64,000 nucleotides of DNA, from the NCBI GenBank assembly GCA_030653975.1, contig JAURYH010000029.1, forward strand, positions 102,608 through 166,607, written 5' to 3'. Positions within the stretch are counted from its first letter, which is position 1; each line of letters begins with the position of its first letter. A program made the position numbers and the translations under genes. This document shows, one piece after another, positions 51,369 to 61,200 of the stretch. The stretch comes from Hydrogenophaga sp. (GTDB lineage Bacteria > Pseudomonadota > Gammaproteobacteria > Burkholderiales > Burkholderiaceae_C). The notes under the pieces were generated by a model. It saw only the letters and a program-made list of their open reading frames with translations, searched no databases and was not told the DNA's origin.

Positions 51369-52694
51369 ATGAAACGCCCCAACATCATCTACATCGTCAG
51401 CGACGACCTGGGCTACGCCGACCTCGGCTGCTACGGCGGCCGCGAAGGGCCCGACGGCCCGGTGTCGCCGAACATCGACGCGCTCGCCGCCGGTGGCCTC
51501 AAGCTGACCGAGGGCTACAGCAACTCGCCCGTGTGTTCGCCCACGCGCTTTGCCATGGCCACCATGCGCTACCAGTACCGCCTGCGCGGCGCGCTGGAAG
51601 AGCCGATCAACAGCCGCAGCAAGGGCAGCGCGACGCTGGGCCTGCCGCCCGACATGCCCACCCTGCCCTCGCTGCTGAAAGACGCGGGCTACCGCACGGC
51701 GCTCATCGGCAAATGGCACCTGGGCTACCCACCGCACTTCGGCCCGCTGCGCTCGGGTTACGAAGAATTTTTTGGCATCATGGCCGGCGGCGTGGACTAC
51801 TTCACCCACTGCTCGTCCAGCGGCGACCACGACCTCTACATCGGTGAAGACACCCACAAGGAGGTGGGCTACCTGACCGACGTGTTTTCCAACAAGGCGG
51901 TGAAACATGTGAAGGCGCGTGCGGCCGAGGCCCGCGCCGGCACGCCGTTTTTCCTGAGCCTGCACTACACCGCGCCGCACTGGCCCTGGGAAACGCGCGA
52001 GGACGCGCACGTGGCGCCCGAGGTGGCGAAAAACCTGTTTCACCTGGACGGCGGCAGCGTGAACGCCTACCGCCGCATGATCCACCACATGGACGAAGGC
52101 ATCGGCTGGATCACGGCCGCATTGCGCGAAGAAGGCCTTCTGGAGAACACGCTGATCGTCTTCACCAGCGACAACGGCGGCGAACGCTTCAGCGACAACT
52201 GGCCGCTGGTGGGCGGCAAGATGGACCTGACCGAAGGCGGCATCCGCGTGCCCTGGATCGCGCACTGGCCGGCGGTGATCCCGGCCGGCTCGGTGAGCGC
52301 GCAGCACGCCATGACCATGGACTGGTCCGCCACCATGCTCGCGCTCGGTGGTGGCCGGCCGCCTCCCGGGCACCCGCTCGACGGCGTGTCGCTCGAAGCC
52401 CTGCTGCGCGACCCCGCGCAGCGTTTCAGGCGACCCATGTACTGGCGCATGAACCACCGCGGCCAGCGTGCGCTGCGCGAGGGCGACTGGAAGTACCTGA
52501 TGGTGGACGGCCACGAGTACCTGTTCAACCTCCCGGCCGACGCGCGTGAACGCGCCAACCTGGCGAAGCGCGAGCCGCAGCGCCTGGCCGACATGCGCGA
52601 ACAGTGGCTGGCCTGGGACGCGACCATGCCGCCGATTCCACCCGATGCCACGGTGAGCCTGGGCTATGGGGTCAAGGACATGCCCACACGATAA
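51369..52694 (+). CDS. Type I (formylglycine) sulfatase
   Basis: A 441-residue alkaline-phosphatase-superfamily sulfatase. The formylglycine motif is SPVCSPTR with C56, metal ligands D12-D13 are in YIVSDDLGYAD, and later SDNGG holds further metal ligands. C56 must be converted to formylglycine by a maturase encoded elsewhere. No signal peptide is visible, so it is likely cytoplasmic and would act on an imported sulfate ester. It begins 7 bases after the second Bug gene. Confidence 0.92.
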   Translation: MKRPNIIYIVSDDLGYADLGCYGGREGPDGPVSPNIDALAAGGLKLTEGYSNSPVCSPTRFAMATMRYQYRLRGALEEPINSRSKGSATLGLPPDMPTLPSLLKDAGYRTALIGKWHLGYPPHFGPLRSGYEEFFGIMAGGVDYFTHCSSSGDHDLYIGEDTHKEVGYLTDVFSNKAVKHVKARAAEARAGTPFFLSLHYTAPHWPWETREDAHVAPEVAKNLFHLDGGSVNAYRRMIHHMDEGIGWITAALREEGLLENTLIVFTSDNGGERFSDNWPLVGGKMDLTEGGIRVPWIAHWPAVIPAGSVSAQHAMTMDWSATMLALGGGRPPPGHPLDGVSLEALLRDPAQRFRRPMYWRMNHRGQRALREGDWKYLMVDGHEYLFNLPADARERANLAKREPQRLADMREQWLAWDATMPPIPPDATVSLGYGVKDMPTR

Positions 52695-52830
52695 GCCCCC
52701 CCCGCGCCGCCTCCGGCGTCCCCCCCAGGGGGCGATGCGAGTGGCCCGGCGGAGCCGGTTCCACCGCATCCTGGGTAGGGGCATTGCTCGCCGGTGGGGT
52801 TGTTGCTGCGCTTCGCTGGCCTTTTTTTGG
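52695..52830. repeat. Repeat-like intergenic sequence before the sulfate permease
   Basis: A low-complexity, C- and G-run-rich stretch (ccccgcgccgcctccggcg, ccccccagggggcg, cggcggagccgg) with several short palindromes. It resembles the dispersed intergenic repeats common in Comamonadaceae. It separates the sulfatase operon from the SulP gene and may end transcription; no classical terminator with a U-run follows directly. Confidence 0.45.
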
Positions 52831-52859
52831 TGCTTCCTTGCCATCGCCAATAATGGCCC

Positions 52860-54515
52860 ATGTCCCGCCTGCACCGCCTCTTCCCCTTCCTGAACTGGCC
52901 CCGGCCCGACGCCGCCCTGCTGCGCAGCGAAGCGCTGGCCGGGCTGACGGTGGGGCTGATGGTGATTCCGCAGGGCGTGGCCTACGCGGCGTTGGCCGGC
53001 ATGCCGCTGGTCACGGGCATTTACGCGTCGATGCTGCCGGCGCTGGTGGCGGTGCTGTTCAGCGCCTCGGTGCGGCTGTCGGTCGGTCCCACGGCACTGA
53101 CCTGTCTGCTGGTGAGTGCCTCGCTCACGGGCCTGGCCGAGCCGGGCAGTGCGCGCTGGATCGAACTGGCCGTCTGGCTCGCGCTGCTCTCGGGTTTGCT
53201 GCAGATCGTGCTGGGGTTCGCGCGTTTTGGCTGGTTGCTCAATCTGGTGAATTCCCCCGTGCTGATGGCGTTCACGCAGGGCGCTGCCGTCCTGATCATC
53301 GGCTCGCAACTGCCCGCGATGCTGGGGTTCGACACCGGCTGGGCGGCGCTGCTGTCGCCACCAGCGTGGCACCTGGCCACACTGGCCTATGGCCTGGGCG
53401 CGGCGGCGGTTCTGATCGCTGCGCGGCGTTTCCGGCCCGGCTTTCCCAGCGTGTTGCTGCTGGTGGTGGGTGCCGCGGGTCTGAGCTACTGGACGGATTT
53501 TCAGGCCTCGGGCGGCGCCGTGATCGGCGATCTGCCCGAGGGGCTTCCCGGGCTGTTTGTACCGGGCTGGCCGGGCTGGGACACGCTGGGTCAACTGCTC
53601 GTGCCCACGCTGGTGATCACCCTGGTGAGCTTTCTGGAAACCGCGTCGAGCGCCAAGGTGGACAGTGGCGAGCGCGGCCAGCGCTGGGATCAGAACCAGG
53701 ACCTGATCGGACAGGGCCTGGCCAAGCTGGCTTCGGGGCTGGTGGGTGCGTTTCCCACCAGTTCGTCGTTTTCGCGTTCGGCGCTGAACCTGTACGCCGG
53801 CGCGCGCACCGGCTGGGCCACGGTGTTCTCGGTGGCGGTGGTGCTGCTCACGCTGTTGTTGCTGACGCGGCTGCTGGCCTATGTGCCGCTGGCCGTGCTG
53901 GCGGCGATCGTGGTCGTGGCGGTGGCCGGCCTGATCCGGCCGCGCGCCTTCTTGAAGCTGTGGCGGCTCTCACGGGTGGAAGCGGTCACGGCAGCGCTGA
54001 CCTTTGCCATCACGGTACTGTCCGCGCCGCGCCTCTACTGGGGCGTGCTCGCGGGCATGCTGATGGCGCTGTCGCACTTTCTCTACCTGCGGCTGCACCC
54101 GCGCATCATCGAAGTGGGCCTGCACACCGACGGCAGCCTGCGCGACCGCCACATCTGGAAGCTGCCGCCGCTGAACGAGCACACCTATGCGCTGCGCATG
54201 GACGCGGCGCTGGACTTCGCCACCGTCAACGGCTTCGAACTGGCCATCACGCAGCACCTCGCCCAGCACCCGGACACGCGCCATGTGATGCTGATCGCAC
54301 ACCCGATCAACTGGATCGATGCCACCGGTGTCGAAGCCTTCGGCCGTCTGCGCACACAACTGGCCAGCCAGGGCATTGCACTGCACCTGGTGGGTCTGAA
54401 GCTGCCGGTGGAAACGCTGTTGCGCAAGGCGGGCGAACTGCCCGAGGGCGAACTGCTGCGGCTCTACCGCACCGAAGCCGAAGCGCTGCAGCCAAAGCCG
54501 TACAACACGGCCTGA
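52860..54515 (+). CDS. SulP-family anion permease with STAS domain
   Basis: A 551-residue SulP/SLC26 transporter. The N-terminal membrane part has about twelve helices with the family signature GLMVIPQGVAYAALAGMP. The GAFPTSSSFSRSALN segment is typical of the second half. A C-terminal STAS domain (about 430-530) follows. It carries sulfate or another anion such as bicarbonate. Its closeness to a sulfatase makes sulfate reasonable, but bicarbonate transporters of the family look alike. Confidence 0.9.
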   Translation: MSRLHRLFPFLNWPRPDAALLRSEALAGLTVGLMVIPQGVAYAALAGMPLVTGIYASMLPALVAVLFSASVRLSVGPTALTCLLVSASLTGLAEPGSARWIELAVWLALLSGLLQIVLGFARFGWLLNLVNSPVLMAFTQGAAVLIIGSQLPAMLGFDTGWAALLSPPAWHLATLAYGLGAAAVLIAARRFRPGFPSVLLLVVGAAGLSYWTDFQASGGAVIGDLPEGLPGLFVPGWPGWDTLGQLLVPTLVITLVSFLETASSAKVDSGERGQRWDQNQDLIGQGLAKLASGLVGAFPTSSSFSRSALNLYAGARTGWATVFSVAVVLLTLLLLTRLLAYVPLAVLAAIVVVAVAGLIRPRAFLKLWRLSRVEAVTAALTFAITVLSAPRLYWGVLAGMLMALSHFLYLRLHPRIIEVGLHTDGSLRDRHIWKLPPLNEHTYALRMDAALDFATVNGFELAITQHLAQHPDTRHVMLIAHPINWIDATGVEAFGRLRTQLASQGIALHLVGLKLPVETLLRKAGELPEGELLRLYRTEAEALQPKPYNTA

Positions 54516-54531
54516 ACGTCAGAACACGGGC

Positions 54532-55521
54532 CTACAAGCCCTTTTCAACGCTGTGACCAGGCCTCGTTGAATAGCGGATGGTGCTGTCCATCGCTTCGAC
54601 GTCCGGCCGTGCGCTGCGCCGGCCATAGACCTCGGCCTTGAGCCAGTCCAGCTCGGCGTCCAGCAACGTCTGGCTCGCCAGCGTGCAGTACCAGACCCGG
54701 GCGTCCGCATCCCAGCGGTAGCCCCGGGCCTTCAGCTGGTCTTTGGATTCGAAGGGCGAACCCGTCGCCCGCAGCTTGAAACTGGGCTGCGCGGCAGCCG
54801 CGATCAACTGGCTCAGGCCCGTGGTGGCGCTGGGGCCCACGGGTTGTCTCAGCACCTGCAGCAAGGCATGGCAGTCCATCTGGGCGCGGTGCGCGTCGTA
54901 GAACCAGCCCTGGTCGTTGGCCAGCGCGCTCAACTTGGACGAGCCCGAGCCGGCCGCTTTCCAGTCGATGTCCATGAACGAACAGGCCCAGGATTTGGCC
55001 ACGAAGCAGGGAAAACGGGCCTCCACGAAGGGCCGGTCAAACCCGGCGTTGTGCGCCACGATCAGGTCGGCCTTCGACACCAGGGCCGCGACCTGCTCGT
55101 CGTCCAGGCGCTGGCCCTTGACCATCTCGTCGCTGATGCCGGTGACCTCCTGCGCGACCTTGGGTATCGGCATGCCCGGGTCTTCGAAACCCTCAAAAAC
55201 GTCGACGGCTCCAAACGGCAACCCTGTGGCGGTGTCCACCTGCACCAGCAACAGGGCCAGTTCGATGATCTTGTCGGCCGGGTGGGAAAGCCCGGTGGTT
55301 TCGGTGTCCAGCACCAGCACGCGCTGGACGGCGCCCGGCTGGCCGGGATGCGGACCGAAGTCCATGCAGGGCACCAGGCGGCGCAGGACGCGGTAGTCGG
55401 CGTGCTGCTCCAGCAAGCGGGCCATCTGCTCCAGATCCAGCGACGCCGGCGCGGCAACGGGGGCCGTGGCTGGCGGCTCCGTGGGCTTGGGCGGGTCAAA
55501 TTCGAAACTGAATTGGGTCAT
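54532..55521 (-). CDS. DnaQ-like 3'-5' exonuclease
   Basis: A 329-residue protein with a DEDD exonuclease domain. Exo I is LDTETTGLS (D72, E74), Exo II AHNAGFDRPF and Exo III AHRAQMDCHALL. The last about 80 residues form an extra domain (SPFESKDQLKARGYRWD) seen in single-protein exonucleases. It may proofread or process DNA in repair; it is not the polymerase III epsilon subunit itself. It lies just left of the tRNA attachment site, so it is host chromosome. Convergent with SulP; the stretch GGGCCTACAAGCCCTTTT (54528-54545) is a weak terminator candidate. Confidence 0.88.
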   Translation of the reverse strand: MTQFSFEFDPPKPTEPPATAPVAAPASLDLEQMARLLEQHADYRVLRRLVPCMDFGPHPGQPGAVQRVLVLDTETTGLSHPADKIIELALLLVQVDTATGLPFGAVDVFEGFEDPGMPIPKVAQEVTGISDEMVKGQRLDDEQVAALVSKADLIVAHNAGFDRPFVEARFPCFVAKSWACSFMDIDWKAAGSGSSKLSALANDQGWFYDAHRAQMDCHALLQVLRQPVGPSATTGLSQLIAAAAQPSFKLRATGSPFESKDQLKARGYRWDADARVWYCTLASQTLLDAELDWLKAEVYGRRSARPDVEAMDSTIRYSTRPGHSVEKGL

Positions 55522-55624
55522 CCGTGAAGGTCACCTGTTGCGTCCCGGCTGGATGAACAGCCCGAGAGGGCCTTGCTGGACCGACGCATGGGCCACACGG
55601 AACCCGGGTCAGTCGTTGTGATGG

Positions 55625-55670
55625 TGGTGCGGCTGGCGGGGATCGAACCCACGACCCTTGGCTTCGGAGG
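55625..55670 (-). other. 3' half of tRNA-Arg(CCG): attachment-site copy of an integrated island
   Basis: On the minus strand the sequence from the anticodon loop CTCCGAA (55669-55663) through GCCAA, the variable region, T arm (GTGGGTTCGATCCCCGC) and acceptor strand CAGCCGC to A and CCA (55627-55625) is that of a tRNA-Arg with anticodon CCG. The D arm and 5' acceptor strand are missing: upstream sequence is unrelated and AT-rich. This is the displaced 3' half left when an element inserts at a tRNA by a tyrosine recombinase. The intact tRNA gene is expected at the other end of the island, beyond the right edge. It is not a functional tRNA. Confidence 0.8.
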
Positions 55671-55994
55671 GCAAAAAACCATCTGGTTGTTGGATGGTTT
55701 TGATCGTTACCCCGTCGTTCTTATGAGGCACTTTTTGAGTGTTTTCATAGTGGGTACGCTGGTGGCTATTCTGCCGTGCAAATGGACAGATGGTTTCAAC
55801 TGACACAGTTTAATGTCCAACTTCTGTTCGAGCCAAACGCACTCGCCTTCGCATTGTATTGACCCTTGGTCTCATGCGCTGGCTGCGCCAGAAGGCGGAC
55901 GACATCCTCTTTTCCAAGGCGCCTTGTCCAGAGACAGCCTCGTCGAGCCGCTCAGGAAGGTGCTCAAGCCTTGCGCCCTCGTGGCTCTGTTGAG
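55671..55994. other. AT-richer junction between attachment site and hip operators
   Basis: About 320 bases, lower in GC than the region to the left. Short frames exist but have no recognisable domain or ribosome-binding site. I see no confident gene here. Confidence 0.4.
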
Positions 55995-56110
55995 TTTCGG
56001 AATTTCAGATATTTCTTCTCTGTGTTCCGGCTTTTAGCTATCATTTCGGAATAACAGAAATTAAGCTTCACCCATCTCTTTTGAGATAAATTTTCTGATA
56101 TTCCGAAATA
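55995..56110. promoter_or_regulatory. Triple operator of the HipBA-like pair
   Basis: Three copies of a TTTCGGAATNNCAGA-type element: 55995-56014 and 56044-56062 on the plus strand, and 56091-56110 on the minus strand. The last abuts the start codon of the HTH gene. This is a classic autoregulatory layout in which the HTH antitoxin with HipA binds several sites cooperatively. Confidence 0.7.
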
Positions 56111-56111
56111 T

Positions 56112-56450
56112 ATGAAACCAGCTGCTCCTCGCACCGATCGCCCGCCCCGGACCCGCCAAGCGCCCACGGTGCCGGCCGTCCAGGTTGTCCAAAACATGGT
56201 CGACGTCGGCCTGCAGGTGCGTGCGCAACGCATGAGCCAGTCGCTGCGCATCGATGATGCAGCCGCCTTGACTGGTGTGTCGGTTGATCTGCTCTCGCGG
56301 CTGGAGAACGGCCAGGGCAGCGTGCGCACCGACAAATTGATGGGTGTGCTCGACGGCTTGGGCCTGGCACTGGTGCTGCTGCCCAAAGACCATCCGCAGA
56401 TGCAAATGCTGCGCGAGGCATCCGCCGGTCATCGCCAGGATTCCAAGTGA
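56112..56450 (+). CDS. hipB: HipB-like HTH antitoxin
   Basis: A 112-residue Cro/CI-type protein with a Pro/Arg-rich N-terminal extension (about 1-25) and an HTH at about 35-90 (QVRAQRMSQSLRIDDAAALTGVSVDLLSRLENGQG). It precedes and overlaps the HipA-like gene (GTGA), the standard hipBA order. It would silence the toxin and repress the operon through the operator repeats immediately upstream. Confidence 0.85.
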   Translation: MKPAAPRTDRPPRTRQAPTVPAVQVVQNMVDVGLQVRAQRMSQSLRIDDAAALTGVSVDLLSRLENGQGSVRTDKLMGVLDGLGLALVLLPKDHPQMQMLREASAGHRQDSK

Positions 56451-57805
56451 GCACCACCCACCTCCTGAGACTGTGGTCCTTGGACACGCCCGTGGCCGAC
56501 ATTCGCTACCAGGCTGAAGACGAGACATGGACCCTGGTCTACAGCCCCGAGTGGCTCGCATCACCAGAGGCTTACGGCCTTTCACCGGTATTGCCCCTGC
56601 AGACACCGGGCAGTGGCTATCCATCCGCATCGGTGCGGCGCTTCATCGAAAACCTGCTACCGGAAGGCCGCGCCCTCGACATCGTGGCAGCCAGCCAAGG
56701 GGTTGCTAAAAGCAATGTGTATGGGTTGATCCAGGCACTGGGAGCCGAGACCACGGGCGCCTTCCGTTTTCTCACCCCCGATCAGGACGGCCGATCAAGG
56801 CCCACGGCTGCACCCTGGCGCCGGGTTTCCCTGGATGAACTCGATCAACGCATCCAGGACCGTGACCACCGTCCGTTCATGGAGTGGGACGGCCAGGTGC
56901 GCCTGTCGGTAGCGGGTTACCAGGACAAATTGCTGGTCTATGTGGATGGCGACATGGGGGCGACGGGCAGCCTGGTCTTGCCGGAATACCCGCTCGCATC
57001 CACCCACATCCTGAAGCCTCAGCCGCTCGGCAATCAGCTGCCGCACATGGTGATCAACGAGCACTACTGCATGAGCCTGGCCCGGGCCTTGGGACTGCCC
57101 GCCGCAGAAGTGTCCATCCTTCGCACGCCCCGGCCGGTGCTGGCGATCCGTCGCTTCGACCGCGAAGTGGTGCGGGATGCAGGTGGCACCTGGGTGCGCC
57201 GGCTGCACATCATCGATGCCTGCCAGGCCTGCGACCTGCCCGTGAGCTACAAGTACGAGCGCAACGTCGGCAGCGCCGGAGCAGCCGCGCAGTACCGTGA
57301 CGGGGTGAGCTTTGAAAAGCTGTTCGGTCTTCTGCAGCACGTCAACAAAAAGGCCATCGACAAACTGAACCTGTTGCGTTGGGCCTTGTTTCAGTACGTG
57401 ATCGGCAACTGCGATGCCCACGGCAAGAATTTTTCGTTTTTTGTGGGGCCGTACGGACTGTCGGCAGCACCTTGGTACGACCTGGTGAGTGTCAGCCAGT
57501 ACCCGCAGATGTCGCAGGAAATGGCGATGGCCTTTGGCGATGCGTTCAGGTTCGAAGACGTGAAAGCCTTTCCGTTGGCCGACTTTGCCATCCGCTGTGA
57601 CATTGACCGCCGCCTGCTGGCCCGGGAAACGCAGCGCTTGCAGCGGGGCGTGGAGCAACACGCCGTGGCCCTGGCCCAATCAGGCGTCTATGAGGACGAA
57701 GAACGGGTGTTTGCGTCGGGCATAGCGCAACAAGCGCTGAGCGCTGGTGCCTTGCTGGCGACCACGGCCAGTGAAGCGGCCAAATTGCCTTCAAAGTACC
57801 TTTGA
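56447..57805 (+). CDS. hipA: HipA-like serine/threonine kinase toxin
   Basis: A 452-residue HipA-family kinase starting at GTG 56447. It has the N-terminal HipA-N domain (about 1-110; GYPSASVRRFIENLLPEGRA), then the kinase part with SVAGYQDKLLV (about 160-170), catalytic GNCDAHGKNFSFF (D323, N328) and metal-binding WYDLVS (D345). HipA toxins phosphorylate aminoacyl-tRNA synthetases and cause growth arrest and persistence. All key residues are present. It probably stabilises the surrounding island. Confidence 0.88.
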   Translation: MSTTHLLRLWSLDTPVADIRYQAEDETWTLVYSPEWLASPEAYGLSPVLPLQTPGSGYPSASVRRFIENLLPEGRALDIVAASQGVAKSNVYGLIQALGAETTGAFRFLTPDQDGRSRPTAAPWRRVSLDELDQRIQDRDHRPFMEWDGQVRLSVAGYQDKLLVYVDGDMGATGSLVLPEYPLASTHILKPQPLGNQLPHMVINEHYCMSLARALGLPAAEVSILRTPRPVLAIRRFDREVVRDAGGTWVRRLHIIDACQACDLPVSYKYERNVGSAGAAAQYRDGVSFEKLFGLLQHVNKKAIDKLNLLRWALFQYVIGNCDAHGKNFSFFVGPYGLSAAPWYDLVSVSQYPQMSQEMAMAFGDAFRFEDVKAFPLADFAIRCDIDRRLLARETQRLQRGVEQHAVALAQSGVYEDEERVFASGIAQQALSAGALLATTASEAAKLPSKYL

Positions 57806-58200
57806 CACGGTGGCTCTCGCCCGAGGGGTTCACTCCGGCAGAAAGCGTCGAGGACCAAGGCGACTCTCTCAACCGCCAGCGCCTGGAGTCCATCGCCCGT
57901 GGGCTCGAAGCGGGCTCGATGTTGGTGCGTAAATTGGCGCAAAGCCTGGAGTGGCCCCAAGACGCGAGACGCAGCCTGCTTGATGTGCTCAAGTACGGCG
58001 GACTACATGGAAGGCCTGTCAGCGGTCATCAGCATGTCAGCACCAACCAGCCCTCAATTCTCGTCAGTCAGGACTCCACAATTCTGCCCGTCGGAAAAAT
58101 CGGTGATAAAAACAGAAATTGACATCCTTCCGGGAGATACCGGCCAAAAGGAGGGTTTTGTCTCCGGGAGTTGGGACAGCGCGCAGCGGATAAACAGGGC
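57806..58200. other. Gap between hipA and the giant recombinase
   Basis: About 395 bases. A frame of 106 codons starts at a TTG at 57802 and has a plausible helical stretch (LNRQRLESIARGLEAGSMLVRKLAQSLEW), but lacks a ribosome-binding site and family resemblance. It could be the remnant of a gene. Otherwise it presumably holds the promoter of the next gene. Confidence 0.35.
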
Positions 58201-61200
58201 ATGTCCACAAGTGCCCTCTCCATCGAAAATCCCTTTGATCATCCGCTGCTGACCGCAGCAGGTTGTCCTCCCAGTGGGAACGGTGCGCCGGTATATCTAC
58301 AGCAGCTAGCCCGCTCGCTTGAAGCATGTCAATCCTTGGGTGTTGGGGCCAGCACACAAGAGTGGCAGAGGATCGTTCGTCATCTTTCCAGGGCAGTCAC
58401 AGTCGACGCGCGCAAGGCGTCCGCATCGCCCAAGGCAGCCGACCTCGAACATCAACCCTGGGGTGGGTTGCACGGGTGCATCGAAGCCCGCGGCTTGGTC
58501 AAAACCCAGTCGACCAAATACCTCGACACCTTGTTCGTGCACTTTGTGCTGGAAGCCGCTGCAAGCCGCCACCAACTGACCGACGCAGCACTTCAAGGTT
58601 TGAGAACCTGCTACATCGTGCTCGCAGGCAGACGCAAGCTACATGCCGAGTGGTCTCTGTTGACGACACCCGCTCTCATCGAGCGCTCACAGCTCGTCAA
58701 CCTCCTTGAGGGCCTTGCCCATCCTCCGGTCCGCGCTTTTGGAAAACTGGTGCTGGGCCTCCTTGAGCAACCCATGCCGACGCCGGCTGGCATCGCCGAG
58801 TTGGGCGTTCAAAATCAGAAACCAAGCCTGGATTCTGTGAGTTGCGACAACCCTGAGGGAGGCAAGTCGGATCCTGGCTATTCGGCTACATCCAGTGGAG
58901 TCGATGCCATCGAAGGGACGGAGAATCCGGAACCGTCACTTCCGAAGTTTGGTCGGGGAGACTCCATCATTGGTTGGCACATCAAGCGCGCCAGCAACGC
59001 CCCGCGCAACGACCGGCTTGCGCTCGAATCATGGACCTCGCTTCCGATCGAACAGACGTGCCAGATCGCAGCCCGGCTCCCGGCGCTGCTGTCTGACGTC
59101 AACTCCCCATGGCACCGCGCCGCTGTGATCGCTATGGCCAGTGTGTTGACCTCAACACCGGGGCATGTGTTGCTGCATGCCAATGTCAATCGTGACGTTG
59201 ACCTCAACATAGATCTCGATCATCAGCGGTTCAGCTGGACGATGCAGTCGCTTCGAGGCGAGCCCAACATGGCTGACCCGAATCGCAATCCCACCAAAAT
59301 TTCGATCCCGTTTCCTATGCCCTTGGCGCAGGCAATCGCAGGATTGGCGCATGGTAAGAACGTCAATGCCCTTCGCCATTTCTCGGACGTTTTTGGAGTG
59401 GACGTCGATACGGCCGCCTGGGATGCGCTGCTCAGGCAGACGCATGACCTGCTCATGGAGCTCAGCGATCCTGCGTTTCCAGCGTTCCCTGGCAGGTGGG
59501 CCAACTCTCTTTCAAGGGTGTATCTCGATTCTTGTGGATCAGATTTGATGGCGAGCGTGTGCTCGCTGGATTTGGCCCTGACACCGCAAGCCGCGCTTTA
59601 CTACTTTCACCCCTCAGAGCAGGACATCCGGCAATCGGTCAGTGAAGTCTACGAACGCTTGGGCGTGGGACCTTGCGTTCCTTCCACGGAAGTGGCACCC
59701 GAGCGTGACATTCCATCGGATGAACACATTGCGGCGGGATTCACTGATATGGAAGCGCGTGCAGATGCGCTGCAAGCGCTCATTCTCAACAGGCGAACCG
59801 ACCTGACTTCATCAATTCACAACCTCAACGAACTCACTCAGTTGACGGCAGCACTGACCACATTTCTCGTAGGCGGTCGCGGCTCAAGGGTTGAAGAGAT
59901 CACATGCGGCGCACTGTACTGCGCATCAGATTGCTGGTGGCTGGAAGACAAAAAGGTTGAGCACGAAAACTCCTCGAGGATCCTGCCCAAACCAAAACAT
60001 CTGCGCCATGGATTGCACCGATGGATTCTCGCCCGCAAAGCCGTTGCGGAACGGCTTGCAAGCCGCCTGCGACGCGACCTTGCAGAACGATGGAAAGAGC
60101 TGGCTTCAGGTCAACTTCGATTTGATGCGCCGGCTTTTGAGTACCTCGATTTCAGATCAGAGAAGGTCACGAGATCGGCTGTCACGGCCGCAGAGATCGA
60201 AGCTGTTTCCCAACGCTACTTTTCTGCTGGGAAAAATTTCATGCGCCACGTGCTGATCACACACTGGGCGCTTGATGGCGAGGACCCTCATCTCCTGCGG
60301 TTGATCACCGGGCATGCCACAGCTGGACTCGCGCTGCCTGCCGCAGGGGCCATGTACACGCCGGAATCAGCCACACAGGCTGCCGGCGTCCTACTAGAAA
60401 ACTTGCTGAAAAATTGGCTTCCAGACATCGGCGCGAAAGCATCCGTTCCGGACCCCTACAAATTTGTTGTCTTGCCAGGGCGCCGGGTACATAAAGTTCA
60501 CAACGCCCATCGTGAGCACATCGAAAAATGGGATGCACCGGTTTTCAGCCACTGGCATCTGGCCGCCGTCCGGATCATGGATCGTGTCCGGGAGTTGCTG
60601 ATAAATGGCCATGGGCCAAACCACCCACACGCCCGGCTGTGGCTTCACCTGGTCAGCTTCGACGCGCTCAACGAGCCCATCGACCTGGAATCAATTTTTG
60701 AAGACATCAACGCGTCGTTCGAACTGGGGTCGACGGGGTGGGTTGCAAAATTCAAGCGCTCCAATTCGAAACATGTGCTGGTCACGCCTGTTCAGCTACC
60801 GACCGCCATATTTCTATCCAGGCTTGGTCAGAACGCAGAGATCAAGCCAAGTGATTACTCCGAGGTTCTCGAAGCAGCGGAGAAGTGGATCGGTGAGGCG
60901 ACCCCTGACTGCTGGGGAGGAAAAAAAGTCGGCGTGGCAAAAGCGTTGCTTGCATGCAGCCGGCTGTGGGCTGACTGGTGCCTACCCCCAGCGGTCCAAC
61001 TCTGCTATTCCAACGGCAGTCATGCTCCGGTTCTGGACAGCCACTCAGATGCCGACCTATTTGGGCTGGAGGCATCACAGGGCACCGAGCCCCCAGCCCG
61101 TCCGCGTCACGTACTTCGGACCCCCACTGACTTGTTCAGCGCCTTCTACAAAGTGGTCAACCGCCTGGGGTCATCGCGCCACAAGTTGGGAGAGCAAAAG

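Noticed and set aside
54528..54545. Hairpin GGGC-CTACAA-GCCC with TTTT between the SulP and exonuclease genes
   Set aside because: A 4-base stem with four T residues that overlaps the exonuclease stop codon; too weak to list as a terminator.
55625..55670. Intact tRNA-Arg gene
   Set aside because: Only the part from the anticodon loop to CCA is present; there is no D arm or 5' acceptor strand.
57802..58122. 106-codon frame after hipA
   Set aside because: TTG start, no ribosome-binding site, no family resemblance; listed only within the gap note.
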